A stretch of 7,922 nt of DNA, taken from Kiritimatiellales bacterium. GTDB lineage: Bacteria; Verrucomicrobiota; Kiritimatiellia; Kiritimatiellales; Pontiellaceae. Shown here piece after piece: positions 1-6,949 of this stretch (position 1 is the stretch's first letter; each line of letters opens with the position of its first letter). A program made the position numbers and the translations under genes. The notes under the pieces were generated by a model. The model was not told where the DNA came from. It was given only the letters and a program-made list of their open reading frames with translations, and did no database searches. The stretch covers positions 1-7,922 of the forward strand of contig JAUXGY010000073.1 in the NCBI GenBank assembly GCA_030621805.1, in the 5' to 3' direction.

Positions 1-1656
1 ATGGATCTCATCCCGCTCGAATCCGACGACGACGGCGGTGGCGAGCGCGAGATCCGCGTGAGTGCCTATGCCGCCAAACTGATGGAACTCGAAACCGCCG
101 AAGCCTCCCGACACTTCGCCTCGGCTGAAATTCGTATGATCGGAAAGGTGGACTACGACGAAACACGCGTGGCCTATATCTCCGCATGGTTCCCCGGCAG
201 GATTGATCGTCTATTTGTCGACTACACCGGCGTGTCGGTTCAGCAGGGAGATCATCTGGCCGAGCTCTACAGCCCCCAATTGCTCACCGCCCAAGAAGAG
301 CTGATCCAAGCCATCCAAACGCTGAAAAAACTCAGAAATTCCGACAGTACCTTCCTGCTTGAAAGCGCCGAAAAAACCATCGGCGCCGCCCGCGAAAGAC
401 TGCGCCTCTGGGGCTTCTCTGCCGAGCAAATTGCGGAGATCGAAAACCGCGGCACCCCCAGCGACCACATGACGATCTATTCCGCCAGCTCTGGCATCGT
501 GATCCATAAAAATGCGCAAGAAGGTATGTATGTAAAAACCGGTACGCGCATCTACACCATCGCCGATCTCTCCACTGTTTGGATTCAGCTTGATGCCTAT
601 GAATCCGATCTCAACAGCCTGCGCTACGGCGGTGCCATCGAATTCGCCACCGAAGCCTATCCGGGGAAAACCTTCGGGGGGACCATCTCCTTCATCGATC
701 CAATCATCCATCCCGCCACCCGTACCGCCAAGGTGCGTGTGATTGTCGACAACACCAACGGCTCGCTCAAACCCGGCATGTTTGTCCACGCCGTTGCCCG
801 CCCAAAAATCGCCGCGAACGGACAGGTGATATCTGCCGATCTCGCTGGAAAATGGATCAGCCCGATGCACCCCGAAGTGGTCAAAGATGGCCCCGGCAGT
901 TGCGATGTCTGCGGCATGCCGCTCGTCACCGCCGAGTCGCTCGGCTATGTCACCGAAACCGAAGGGCATGCACCGCTACTCATTCCCGCCACCGCCGCGC
1001 TTAAAACCGGAAAACGCGCCGTCGTTTATGTACAGATCCCCGACCAAGAAAACCCTACCTACGAAGGCCGCGAGGTTCAGCTTGGCCAACGCCTCGGCGA
1101 TTTCTACGTGGTGGAAGCAGGTCTTGAGGAGGGTGAGCGCGTCGTCACCCGCGGTGCCTTCAAGCTCGATGCCGAACTACAAATCCGCGCCAAACCCAGC
1201 ATGATGAGCTTGAAGACGGGAGCAGGAAGCGAGGGGCAGGGGGCAAATATTACTTCCGGCTCCACACCCCAAGTTCCACATTCGTCCTCCCAAACCCTCT
1301 GCCCCATCATGGGCGGCGAAATCAATAAAGAGGTCTTCACCGACTACAACGGCATGCGCATCTACTTCTGCTGCGGCGGGTGCGACAGCACCTTCATGGA
1401 AGACCCCGAAAAATATATTGAACAAATGCGCGCTAAAGGCATTGAGCCAGAAAAGCTAACTCAACCTCAAACCCTCTGCCCCATCATGGGTGGCGAAATC
1501 AACAAAGAGGTCTTCACCGACTATAACGGCATGCGCATCTACTTCTGCTGCGGGGGCTGCGATGGAACCTTCCTCGAAGACCCCGAAAAATACATCAAAC
1601 AAATGCGCGCCAAAGGCGTTGAGCCAGAAAAGGTGGAGCCCGCCCATGCTCACTAA
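1..1656 (+). CDS. cusB: CusB-like heavy-metal efflux RND periplasmic adaptor, 5'-truncated by window edge
   Basis: This is the membrane-fusion (adaptor) subunit of a tripartite metal pump, linking the inner-membrane RND protein to an outer-membrane channel. The 551 visible residues begin MDLIPLES, which reads as the tail of a CPxCGMDLIP heavy-metal-binding motif. The real start is therefore probably upstream and the gene is partial. Domains in order: lipoyl/barrel-sandwich half about 57-92, alpha-hairpin about 93-155, second lipoyl half about 158-195, beta-barrel about 196-268. Next comes an internal heavy-metal-binding motif at 284-312 (SPMHPE at 287-292, then C301 and C304 followed by GM). 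The membrane-proximal domain spans about 324-398, then a Ser/Gly-rich linker about 402-430, then two Cys-rich YHS-like modules at 432-486 and 491-545. The stop overlaps the pump gene, so the two are surely co-transcribed. Family assignment is strong; Cu/Ag specificity is inferred from the partner pump and the Cys/Met/His-rich modules. Confidence 0.9.
   Translation: MDLIPLESDDDGGGEREIRVSAYAAKLMELETAEASRHFASAEIRMIGKVDYDETRVAYISAWFPGRIDRLFVDYTGVSVQQGDHLAELYSPQLLTAQEELIQAIQTLKKLRNSDSTFLLESAEKTIGAARERLRLWGFSAEQIAEIENRGTPSDHMTIYSASSGIVIHKNAQEGMYVKTGTRIYTIADLSTVWIQLDAYESDLNSLRYGGAIEFATEAYPGKTFGGTISFIDPIIHPATRTAKVRVIVDNTNGSLKPGMFVHAVARPKIAANGQVISADLAGKWISPMHPEVVKDGPGSCDVCGMPLVTAESLGYVTETEGHAPLLIPATAALKTGKRAVVYVQIPDQENPTYEGREVQLGQRLGDFYVVEAGLEEGERVVTRGAFKLDAELQIRAKPSMMSLKTGAGSEGQGANITSGSTPQVPHSSSQTLCPIMGGEINKEVFTDYNGMRIYFCCGGCDSTFMEDPEKYIEQMRAKGIEPEKLTQPQTLCPIMGGEINKEVFTDYNGMRIYFCCGGCDGTFLEDPEKYIKQMRAKGVEPEKVEPAHAH
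1291..1632 (+). repeat. In-frame tandem duplication encoding two YHS-like metal-binding modules
   Basis: Two copies of a 165-base unit (1291-1455 and 1468-1632) lie 177 bases apart, separated by 12 bases. By hand count about 15 of 165 positions differ, roughly half of them silent third-position changes. Each copy encodes a CPIMGGEINKEVFTDYNG core followed by a CCGGC cluster and a DPEKY helix. The cysteines are C434, C457, C458 and C461 in copy 1, and C493, C516, C517 and C520 in copy 2. The pattern matches small YHS/TRASH-type metal-binding domains. High DNA identity suggests a recent duplication or ongoing gene conversion. Confidence 0.9.
1631..1638 (+). promoter_or_regulatory. Ribosome binding site for the pump gene
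   Basis: AGGTGGAG ends 7 bases before the ATG at 1646, inside the last codons of the adaptor gene. It decides the pump start. The open frame runs back to 1490, but the upstream part overlaps the adaptor's coding sequence and does not resemble an RND N-terminus. Confidence 0.75.
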
Positions 1657-4600
1657 CAACCAGCAAACTCCAGAGCAACGCTCTCTCGTTGGGAAACTGA
1701 TTCGCTTCTGCCTCGAAAACCGATTGGTTGTCGTGCTGTTCACGATGGCCATCATCTTCGCGGGAATCCTCGTGGCTCCATTCGACTGGAAGGTCGGCGA
1801 TCTCCAACGCTACCCGATTGCGGTCGATGCCATCCCCGACATTGGAGAAAACCAGCAGATTGTCTTTACGCAATGGAGTGGCCGATCCCCGCAGGATATT
1901 GAAGACCAGATCGGCTATCCACTCACCGTCCAGCTGCTTGGCATTCCCGGCGTCAAAACCATCCGCAGCTATTCCATGTTCGGCTTCTCCTCCATCTACA
2001 TCATCTTCAAAGAGAATGTGGAGTTCTATTGGTCGCGCACCCGCGTACTCGAAAAGCTCAACAGTCTTCCCGCAGGCACGCTACCCCCCAGCGTTAAACC
2101 CACCCTCGGCCCCGATGCCACCGCGCTCGGTCAAGTCTATTGGTACACCCTTGAAGGACTCGACTCCGATGGAAACCCTACCGGCGGATGGGATCAAGAA
2201 GAGCTACGTACCATTCAGGATTGGTATGCCCGCTATTGGCTGCTCTCCGCTGAAGGCGTCGCCGAGGTGGCCTCCATCGGCGGCTACGTCCGCGAATACC
2301 AAGTAGATGTCGATCCCGATGCCATGCGCGCCTATGGCGTAAGTGTCGACGAAGTCTATGCCGCAGTCCGGGGTGCAAACATTGATGTCGGTGCCAAGAG
2401 CATCGAGGTCAACCGCGTTGAATATTTTATCCGAGGCATCGGTTTCATCAAATCCGTCGAGGACATTGAAAACAGTGTGATCAAAGTGAATGCCGACGAC
2501 GTGCCGGTGCTCATCAAGCACGTCGCTCACGTAGGCCTCGGCCCCGCCACCCGCCGCGGAGCACTCGACAAAGGCGGTGCTCCCTCCGTCGGCGGCGTGG
2601 TAGTGGCCCGCTACGGCGACAACCCCCTGCAAGTGATCGCCAACGTCAAAGCCAAAATTGCAGAAACCAAAGAGGCGCTCCCCCGGAAAACGCTGGCCGA
2701 CGGAACGGTCAGCCAACTCACCATCGTCCCCTTCTACGACCGCACCGGACTGATCTATGAAACCCTCGGCACCCTCAACGAAGCCATTGGACTGGAAATT
2801 CTAATCACCATCATCGTGGTACTGATCATGGTGATGCATTTGCGCAGCGGTCTGATTATCAGTTCCATGCTTCCACTGACCGTCCTGCTCTGCTTCGTCG
2901 GCATGAAGCTGTTCAACGTTCAGGCCAATATCGTTGCCCTCTCCGGGATTGTGATTGCCATCGGTACCATTGTCGATATGGGCATCGTCATCTGTGAAAA
3001 TATCCTCCGGCATCTGGAACAAGCCGACCCCTCCGAATCCAAACTGGAGGTCATACACCGCGCCGCATCCGAAGTCGGAGGTGCGGTACTCACGGCCGTC
3101 CTCACCACCGTCGTCAGCTTCCTCCCCGTCTTCACGATGATGGGTGCAGAAGGCAAACTTTTCAAACCGCTCGCTTTCACCAAAACCTTTGCGCTGGTCT
3201 CCGCCATCCTCTTTGCCCTCACCCTCCTGCCGGTCATGGCGCACACTTTTTTTGGGAAGAAACAAAAAACACAACGATCCAAACCGTGGAAACGCCTTCT
3301 GCCCATTCTTCTCACCATCGGACTCGTCGGCATCTGGCTCACCCTCGCCTGGGAACCGCTCGGCCCCGAAAAAGGAACGCTCCTCAACCTTGTTTTCGTC
3401 GCCCTGCTCATCGGCGGTCTGCTTGGCCTCTTCAAACTCTTCCAACATTTCTACACCCGGATCTTGGGCTGGTGTCTGAACCACAAACTCCTCTTCCTTT
3501 GGCTTCCCCTTATCCTGTTGATTTGCGGCTTCGGCGCATGGCGGCAGCTGGGCAAGGAATTCATGCCCAATCTCGACGAAGGCTCTTTCCTCTTCATGCC
3601 AACCACCATGACACATGCATCAATCGGCGAAGCGCTCGATATACTCCAAAAGCAGGACATGGCCATCCAATCCATCCCCGAAATCGACTCCGTGGTCGGC
3701 AAACTCGGCCGCGCAGAAACCCCGCTCGATCCCGCCCCGATCTCGATGATCGAAACCGTCATCAACTATATCCCCGAATACAAAGCCGACCGCGACGGAC
3801 GGCGTATCAACTATAAATACCGAAAGGGCGAATTTGTCCGCGATGCCGACGGCGAGCTGATTGAAGACCGTCGCGGCCGCCCCTTCCGCCAGTGGCGCGA
3901 CCCCATCAAAACGCCCGACGATATATGGAAAGAGATCGTCAAGGCTGCCAAGATTCCCGGCACCACCTCCGCACCCAAGCTCCAGCCCATTGCCGCCCGC
4001 ATCGTCATGCTCGCCAGCGGCATGCGCGCTCCCATGGGCGTGAAGGTGCAAGGTCCCGACCTCGACACCATCGAACGCATCGGCCTCCAGATTGAGCAAT
4101 ACCTCAAAGAGGTCCCCAGCGTCGAACCCTCCGCCGTCATTGCCGACCGTATCGTCGGTAAGCCCTACCTCGAAATCGTGCCCAACCGCGAATCCCTCGC
4201 CCGCTATGGTATCCCGATCCAAAAATTTCAGGACATCGTAGAAATCGCCATTGGTGGAAAAAAGGTCACTAGCACCGTTGAAGGCCGCGAGCGTTTCCCC
4301 GTCCGCGTCCGCTACTCCCGCGAACTGCGCGACCACATCGAAGCCCTAGACCACATCCTGATTCCCGGCACGCAGGGCAAACAAATCCCCATCACCGAGC
4401 TGGCCGAAATTCGCTATATCCGTGGCCCGCAAAATATTAAAAGTGAAGACACCTTCCTTGTGGGGTACGTCGTGTTCGATAAAAAAGACGGCCATGCCGA
4501 AGTCGATGTCGTCGAGCAATGCCAAGCCTATCTACAATCCAAAATCGACAGCGGCGAATTCGCCCTGCCGCGCGGGGTCAGCTACCGCTTTGCCGGGAAC

Positions 4601-5194
4601 TATGAAAACCAGCATCGCGCCTCCAAGACACTCGCCATGGTGATGCCTATCGCGCTCTTTGTCATCTTCATGCTGATCTACTTCGAATTTAAATCCGTCT
4701 CCACCACACTACTCATCTTCACCGGCGTATTCATTGCCTGGTCCGGCGGCTTCATTCTGATCTGGCTCTACGGCCAACCGTGGTTCCTCGATTTCTCTCT
4801 CTTCGGCACCGAGATGCGCTCCCTCTTCCAGGTCCACACCATCAACCTGAGCGTCGCCGTCTGGGTCGGATTCCTCGCCCTCTTTGGGAGTGCCACCGAC
4901 GACGGCGTCGTGATGGGCACCTACCTCGTCCAAACTTTCCGCCAAAACACGCCGGCCACGAAAGAAGAAGTCCGGGCCTTAGTGATCCAGGCCGGATCAC
5001 GACGGGTCCGTGCCTGCCTCATGACGACCGCCACCACCCTCCTCGCGCTCCTCCCCGTGCTCACCTCCACCGGTCGCGGCTCCGACATCATGGTGCCCAT
5101 GGCCATTCCATCGTTCGGCGGCATGCTCATTGAAGTCGTCACCATGCTCGTTGTCCCCGTGCTCTACAGCTGGCGGCAGGAACGGAAAATCTGA
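1646..5194 (+). CDS. cusA: CusA-like heavy-metal efflux RND permease (long form)
   Basis: This is the inner-membrane, proton-driven pump of a Cus/Czc-type efflux system, 1182 aa against about 1047 for E. coli CusA. The ATG at 1646 has a good RBS and overlaps the adaptor stop by 11 bases. TM1 is near 27-44, followed by the first porter loop (about 45-382) and TM2-TM6 (about 383-533). TM4 has the GIVIAIGTIVD motif, with D444 matching E. coli proton-relay D405. The second porter region is about 632-992 and the last helices about 993-1173. Of the three E. coli metal-binding methionines, M573 and M623 align with M701 and M788, while M672 aligns with I856. E. coli E939 and K984 align with D1085 and C1124. 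Two additional hydrophobic stretches (about 551-568 and 579-597) and a charged insert (about 711-760) explain the extra length. Cu(I)/Ag(I) export is most likely; another divalent metal is possible given I856. Confidence 0.93.
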   Translation: MLTNNQQTPEQRSLVGKLIRFCLENRLVVVLFTMAIIFAGILVAPFDWKVGDLQRYPIAVDAIPDIGENQQIVFTQWSGRSPQDIEDQIGYPLTVQLLGIPGVKTIRSYSMFGFSSIYIIFKENVEFYWSRTRVLEKLNSLPAGTLPPSVKPTLGPDATALGQVYWYTLEGLDSDGNPTGGWDQEELRTIQDWYARYWLLSAEGVAEVASIGGYVREYQVDVDPDAMRAYGVSVDEVYAAVRGANIDVGAKSIEVNRVEYFIRGIGFIKSVEDIENSVIKVNADDVPVLIKHVAHVGLGPATRRGALDKGGAPSVGGVVVARYGDNPLQVIANVKAKIAETKEALPRKTLADGTVSQLTIVPFYDRTGLIYETLGTLNEAIGLEILITIIVVLIMVMHLRSGLIISSMLPLTVLLCFVGMKLFNVQANIVALSGIVIAIGTIVDMGIVICENILRHLEQADPSESKLEVIHRAASEVGGAVLTAVLTTVVSFLPVFTMMGAEGKLFKPLAFTKTFALVSAILFALTLLPVMAHTFFGKKQKTQRSKPWKRLLPILLTIGLVGIWLTLAWEPLGPEKGTLLNLVFVALLIGGLLGLFKLFQHFYTRILGWCLNHKLLFLWLPLILLICGFGAWRQLGKEFMPNLDEGSFLFMPTTMTHASIGEALDILQKQDMAIQSIPEIDSVVGKLGRAETPLDPAPISMIETVINYIPEYKADRDGRRINYKYRKGEFVRDADGELIEDRRGRPFRQWRDPIKTPDDIWKEIVKAAKIPGTTSAPKLQPIAARIVMLASGMRAPMGVKVQGPDLDTIERIGLQIEQYLKEVPSVEPSAVIADRIVGKPYLEIVPNRESLARYGIPIQKFQDIVEIAIGGKKVTSTVEGRERFPVRVRYSRELRDHIEALDHILIPGTQGKQIPITELAEIRYIRGPQNIKSEDTFLVGYVVFDKKDGHAEVDVVEQCQAYLQSKIDSGEFALPRGVSYRFAGNYENQHRASKTLAMVMPIALFVIFMLIYFEFKSVSTTLLIFTGVFIAWSGGFILIWLYGQPWFLDFSLFGTEMRSLFQVHTINLSVAVWVGFLALFGSATDDGVVMGTYLVQTFRQNTPATKEEVRALVIQAGSRRVRACLMTTATTLLALLPVLTSTGRGSDIMVPMAIPSFGGMLIEVVTMLVVPVLYSWRQERKI

Positions 5195-5260
5195 CGGGAC
5201 GACAGGCAGAGAGACCCCGGCCCCTCCACGACAGAAACACGGAGAGCGCAATACGTTTTT

Positions 5261-6343
5261 CTACCCTTCCATCTGCTGCTTGATGCGTATTTCAACATCG
5301 TGCTCGTAGAGAGCGGTGAGCGTTTCTTCGAGGTCACCTTCCATGACGCGGTCGAGCTTGTATAGCGTGAGACCAATGCGATGATCGGAGAGGCGATTCT
5401 GGGGATAGTTGTAGGTACGGATCTTTTCGGAGCGGTCGCCAGAGCCCACCATCGACTTGCGTTCGGAAGCCTGGGCCTCTTCGTTCTCGCGTTGCTGGGT
5501 ATCGTAGATTCGGGCGCGCAGCACCTTCAGGGCAGCGGCTTTATTTTTGTGCTGGGAGCGCTCATCCTGGCATTGCACGACGGTGCCGGTGGGAATATGG
5601 GTAATGCGGATGGCGGAGTCGGTGGTGTTAACATGCTGGCCGCCGGCACCCTGCGCACGGTAGGTGTCGATGCGCAGGTCCTCATTGCGGATTTCAATAT
5701 CGACTTCCTCGACTTCGGCGAGAACCGCAACCGTGGCGGCAGAGGTATGCACGCGGCCCTGCGTTTCTGTTTGAGGCACACGCTGAACGCGGTGCGTGCC
5801 GCCTTCATGCTTTAGAACTTTATATACGTCCTCACCTTCGACACTGAAGGAGATTTCCTTGTAGCCGCCGGATTCGGAGGGGCTGACGTCCATAACGCGG
5901 TGCTTCCAGCCCTTGACGTCAAAGTATCGGGTGTACATGCGGTAGAGGTCGCCACAGAAAAGGCCGGCTTCGTCGCCTCCGGTACCGGCGCGGATCTCTA
6001 TGATGACGTTGCGGCTGTCGGTCGGATCCGGCGGGATAAGCGACACCATCATTTCGCGCTCGGCGATCGGCAGCTTTTCCGCGACGTCAGCAATTTCCAT
6101 TTCGGCCATCTCGCGTAACTCGTCGTCAGAAGCGGAGTCGGCCAAGATCGCTTCGCCCTCCGTTTTCGCATCGAGCAGATCGAGATATTTCTTCGCGCAG
6201 GCGGCCAGTTTCTTCTGGTGCGAATAATCGCGCATGCACGCCTGCATTTTCTTCGGATCCGCCGAAACCTCGGGCTGCGACATGCGCGTTTCGAGCTCAG
6301 TGATCTTGGATTGCAGTTGTTCGAAATAGCTATGGTCGATCAT
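5261..6343 (-). CDS. prfA: Peptide chain release factor 1
   Basis: RF1 recognises UAA and UAG stop codons in the ribosomal A site and triggers peptide release. The product is 360 aa, the same length as E. coli RF1. The N-terminal helical domain covers about 1-100. Domain 2 holds the codon-recognition loop RVQRVPQTETQGRVHTS, with PQT at 190-192; this PxT marks it as RF1, since RF2 has SPF. The catalytic GGQ is at 234-236 in GAGGQHVNTTDSAIRITH, followed by the conserved CQDERSQHKNK (258-268). The residue before GAGGQ is Gln (RAQGAGGQ), where E. coli RF1 has Ser. The start ATG at 6343 has an AGGTG five bases upstream. The gene ends in TAG, a codon read by RF1 but not RF2. It lies downstream of rpmE on the same strand and converges with the pump gene, with 66 bases between them. 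The RF1-specific glutamine methyltransferase gene prmC is not next to it in this window. Confidence 0.97.
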   Translation of the reverse strand: MIDHSYFEQLQSKITELETRMSQPEVSADPKKMQACMRDYSHQKKLAACAKKYLDLLDAKTEGEAILADSASDDELREMAEMEIADVAEKLPIAEREMMVSLIPPDPTDSRNVIIEIRAGTGGDEAGLFCGDLYRMYTRYFDVKGWKHRVMDVSPSESGGYKEISFSVEGEDVYKVLKHEGGTHRVQRVPQTETQGRVHTSAATVAVLAEVEEVDIEIRNEDLRIDTYRAQGAGGQHVNTTDSAIRITHIPTGTVVQCQDERSQHKNKAAALKVLRARIYDTQQRENEEAQASERKSMVGSGDRSEKIRTYNYPQNRLSDHRIGLTLYKLDRVMEGDLEETLTALYEHDVEIRIKQQMEG

Positions 6344-6348
6344 AACGG

Positions 6349-6353
6349 CACCT
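6349..6353 (-). promoter_or_regulatory. Ribosome binding site of prfA
   Basis: On the minus strand AGGTG ends five bases before the prfA ATG (6343), supporting that start. Confidence 0.7.
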
Positions 6354-6372
6354 ACTTATTTTTGGGGAGCTA

Positions 6373-6453
6373 TTCGACAAAATAATTGGGGACAAAATGA
6401 TTTTCAAACCCAACTCCTCTCCGAATTATTTTGTCCATAATCATTTTGTCGGA
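6373..6453. repeat. Four-box palindromic element between rpmE and prfA
   Basis: Four 12-base boxes are present: GACAAAATAATT at 6376-6387, GACAAAATGATT at 6391-6402, and their exact reverse complements at 6424-6435 and 6439-6450. Within each arm the boxes are spaced 15 bases apart, separated by 3 bases (GGG or CAT). The arms flank a 21-base centre (6403-6423). Folded as one nested hairpin, outer box pairs with outer box and inner with inner. That leaves a single A-C mismatch and one G-U pair, and flanking bases 6373-6375 and 6451-6453 can extend the stem. It could be a dispersed intergenic repeat (REP/MITE-like), a protein-binding palindrome, or an RNA hairpin. Confidence 0.85.
6379..6407 (-). 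promoter_or_regulatory. Candidate sigma-70-type promoter of prfA
   Basis: Minus strand: TTGAAA (6402-6407) as -35, a 17-base spacer, then TATTTT (6379-6384) as -10. That is 5/6 and 4/6 matches to the consensus. Transcription would start near 6372, giving a leader of about 29 bases that includes the RBS. It follows the rpmE terminator, which makes an independent promoter sensible. The -10 lies within a palindrome arm, so the low complexity of the AT-rich boxes could produce the match by chance. Confidence 0.35.
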
Positions 6454-6480
6454 TGTTCTGACCAAGGATGGTGTAGACGC

Positions 6481-6515
6481 AAAAAGGCCGAACATGCTTA
6501 CGCAGGTTCGGCCTT
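6481..6515 (-). terminator. Intrinsic terminator of rpmE
   Basis: Minus strand: a 10-bp perfect stem, AAGGCCGAAC (6515-6506) with GTTCGGCCTT (6493-6484). An inner TGC/GCA extension is possible around a four-base loop. The stem is followed by a run of T (6481-6485, overlapping the stem end). It begins about 12 bases after the rpmE stop. It should end most rpmE transcripts before prfA. Confidence 0.85.
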
Positions 6516-6527
6516 CTAAACGGGTCG

Positions 6528-6734
6528 CTAGTACGTGCCTTCTGCGAAACGCTTCTTGAAGCGATCCACGCGGCCTTCCGTATCAATCAGTTTTGCGCTG
6601 CCTGTAAAGAACGGGTGGCAGCTCGAGCACATGTTCACGTGCATATCTTTCACGGTCGACTGAGTCTTGATCTCATTGCCGCAGGCGCACCGGATGATCG
6701 ACTCGGCATAGTTGGGATGGATATCCTTCTTCAT
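6528..6734 (-). CDS. rpmE: 50S ribosomal protein L31 (zinc-binding type)
   Basis: This is a small protein of the large ribosomal subunit that helps bridge the two subunits. The 68-residue product starts MKKDIHPNY, the classical L31 N-terminus. It carries C16 and C18 (CAC) and C36 and C39 (CSSC), the Cys set of the zinc-containing C+ form. The conserved HPFFTG follows at 40-45, and the end contains GRVDRFKKRF. An in-frame TTG 21 bases upstream (6755) would add seven residues not typical of the family and lacks an RBS. The ATG at 6734 has GAGGA eight bases before it, so I use that start. The gene is followed by its own terminator and then prfA. It is divergent from the hydrolase gene. Confidence 0.96.
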   Translation of the reverse strand: MKKDIHPNYAESIIRCACGNEIKTQSTVKDMHVNMCSSCHPFFTGSAKLIDTEGRVDRFKKRFAEGTY

Positions 6735-6742
6735 CTCTAAAA

Positions 6743-6747
6743 TCCTC
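6743..6747 (-). promoter_or_regulatory. Ribosome binding site of rpmE
   Basis: Minus-strand GAGGA lies eight bases before the ATG at 6734. It favours this start over the upstream TTG. Confidence 0.6.
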
Positions 6748-6767
6748 GTGTTCAATTGGGAGCGAGG

Positions 6768-6796
6768 GTTTTAAACAACCCACCCCAAGGAGGCAA
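6768..6796 (-). promoter_or_regulatory. Candidate promoter of rpmE
   Basis: Minus strand: TTGCCT (6791-6796), 17-base spacer, TAAAAC (6768-6773), each matching the sigma-70 consensus at 4 of 6 positions. The start would be near 6761, leaving a leader of about 27 bases with the RBS. The -10 lies in an imperfect palindrome (GGGTTTTAAACAACCC, 6766-6781) that could bind a regulator. This is a visual match only. Confidence 0.3.
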
Positions 6797-6835
6797 GGCT
6801 AAGTTTCCCTTTTTTTGGCGGGGGTGTTGTAGGTG

Positions 6836-6877
6836 GGATCGGCGATCCGGCCCCCTGTCGCAAGGCATCCCGACAGG
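6836..6877. repeat. Two adjacent small inverted repeats in the rpmE/hydrolase intergenic region
   Basis: The first is GGATC-GGC-GATCC (6836-6848), a 5-bp stem with a 3-base loop. The second is CCTGTCG (6854-6860) and CGACAGG (6871-6877), a 7-bp stem around a 10-base loop. They lie six bases apart. No T-run follows on either strand, so they do not look like terminators. They could be extragenic palindromic repeats or operator-like sites; function unknown. Confidence 0.5.
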
Positions 6878-6949
6878 AGGAGGTTTCAAATCGATCGTTG
6901 TAGTGTCTCTCGGAATCCCACATTCCCCTTTCCATGAGCTCTTTCGCTC

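Noticed and set aside
211..969. Minus-strand open frame of 252 codons opposite the adaptor gene
   Set aside because: It is a shadow frame. The plus strand encodes a recognisable adaptor over the whole stretch, and the minus-strand protein resembles nothing I know.
1490..1645. Upstream extension of the pump reading frame
   Set aside because: It overlaps the second YHS-like repeat of the adaptor in another frame and is not RND-like. The ATG at 1646 has a strong RBS.
2801..4336. Long minus-strand open frames opposite the pump gene
   Set aside because: They are antisense by-products of GC-rich codon use in a clear RND gene. Their translations are Asp/Gly/Glu-rich with no domains.
5195..5260. 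Possible bidirectional terminator between the pump gene and prfA
   Set aside because: I found no stable stem followed by a T-run on either strand, only a short direct repeat ACGACAG (5199-5205 and 5228-5234). Termination may be Rho-dependent or lie elsewhere.
5381..5815. Plus-strand open frame of 144 codons within prfA
   Set aside because: It lies entirely antisense to the conserved catalytic half of RF1 and has no recognisable protein family.
6735..6755. TTG start giving seven extra residues on L31
   Set aside because: There is no RBS before the TTG, and the family begins at MKKDIHP, which has its own RBS.
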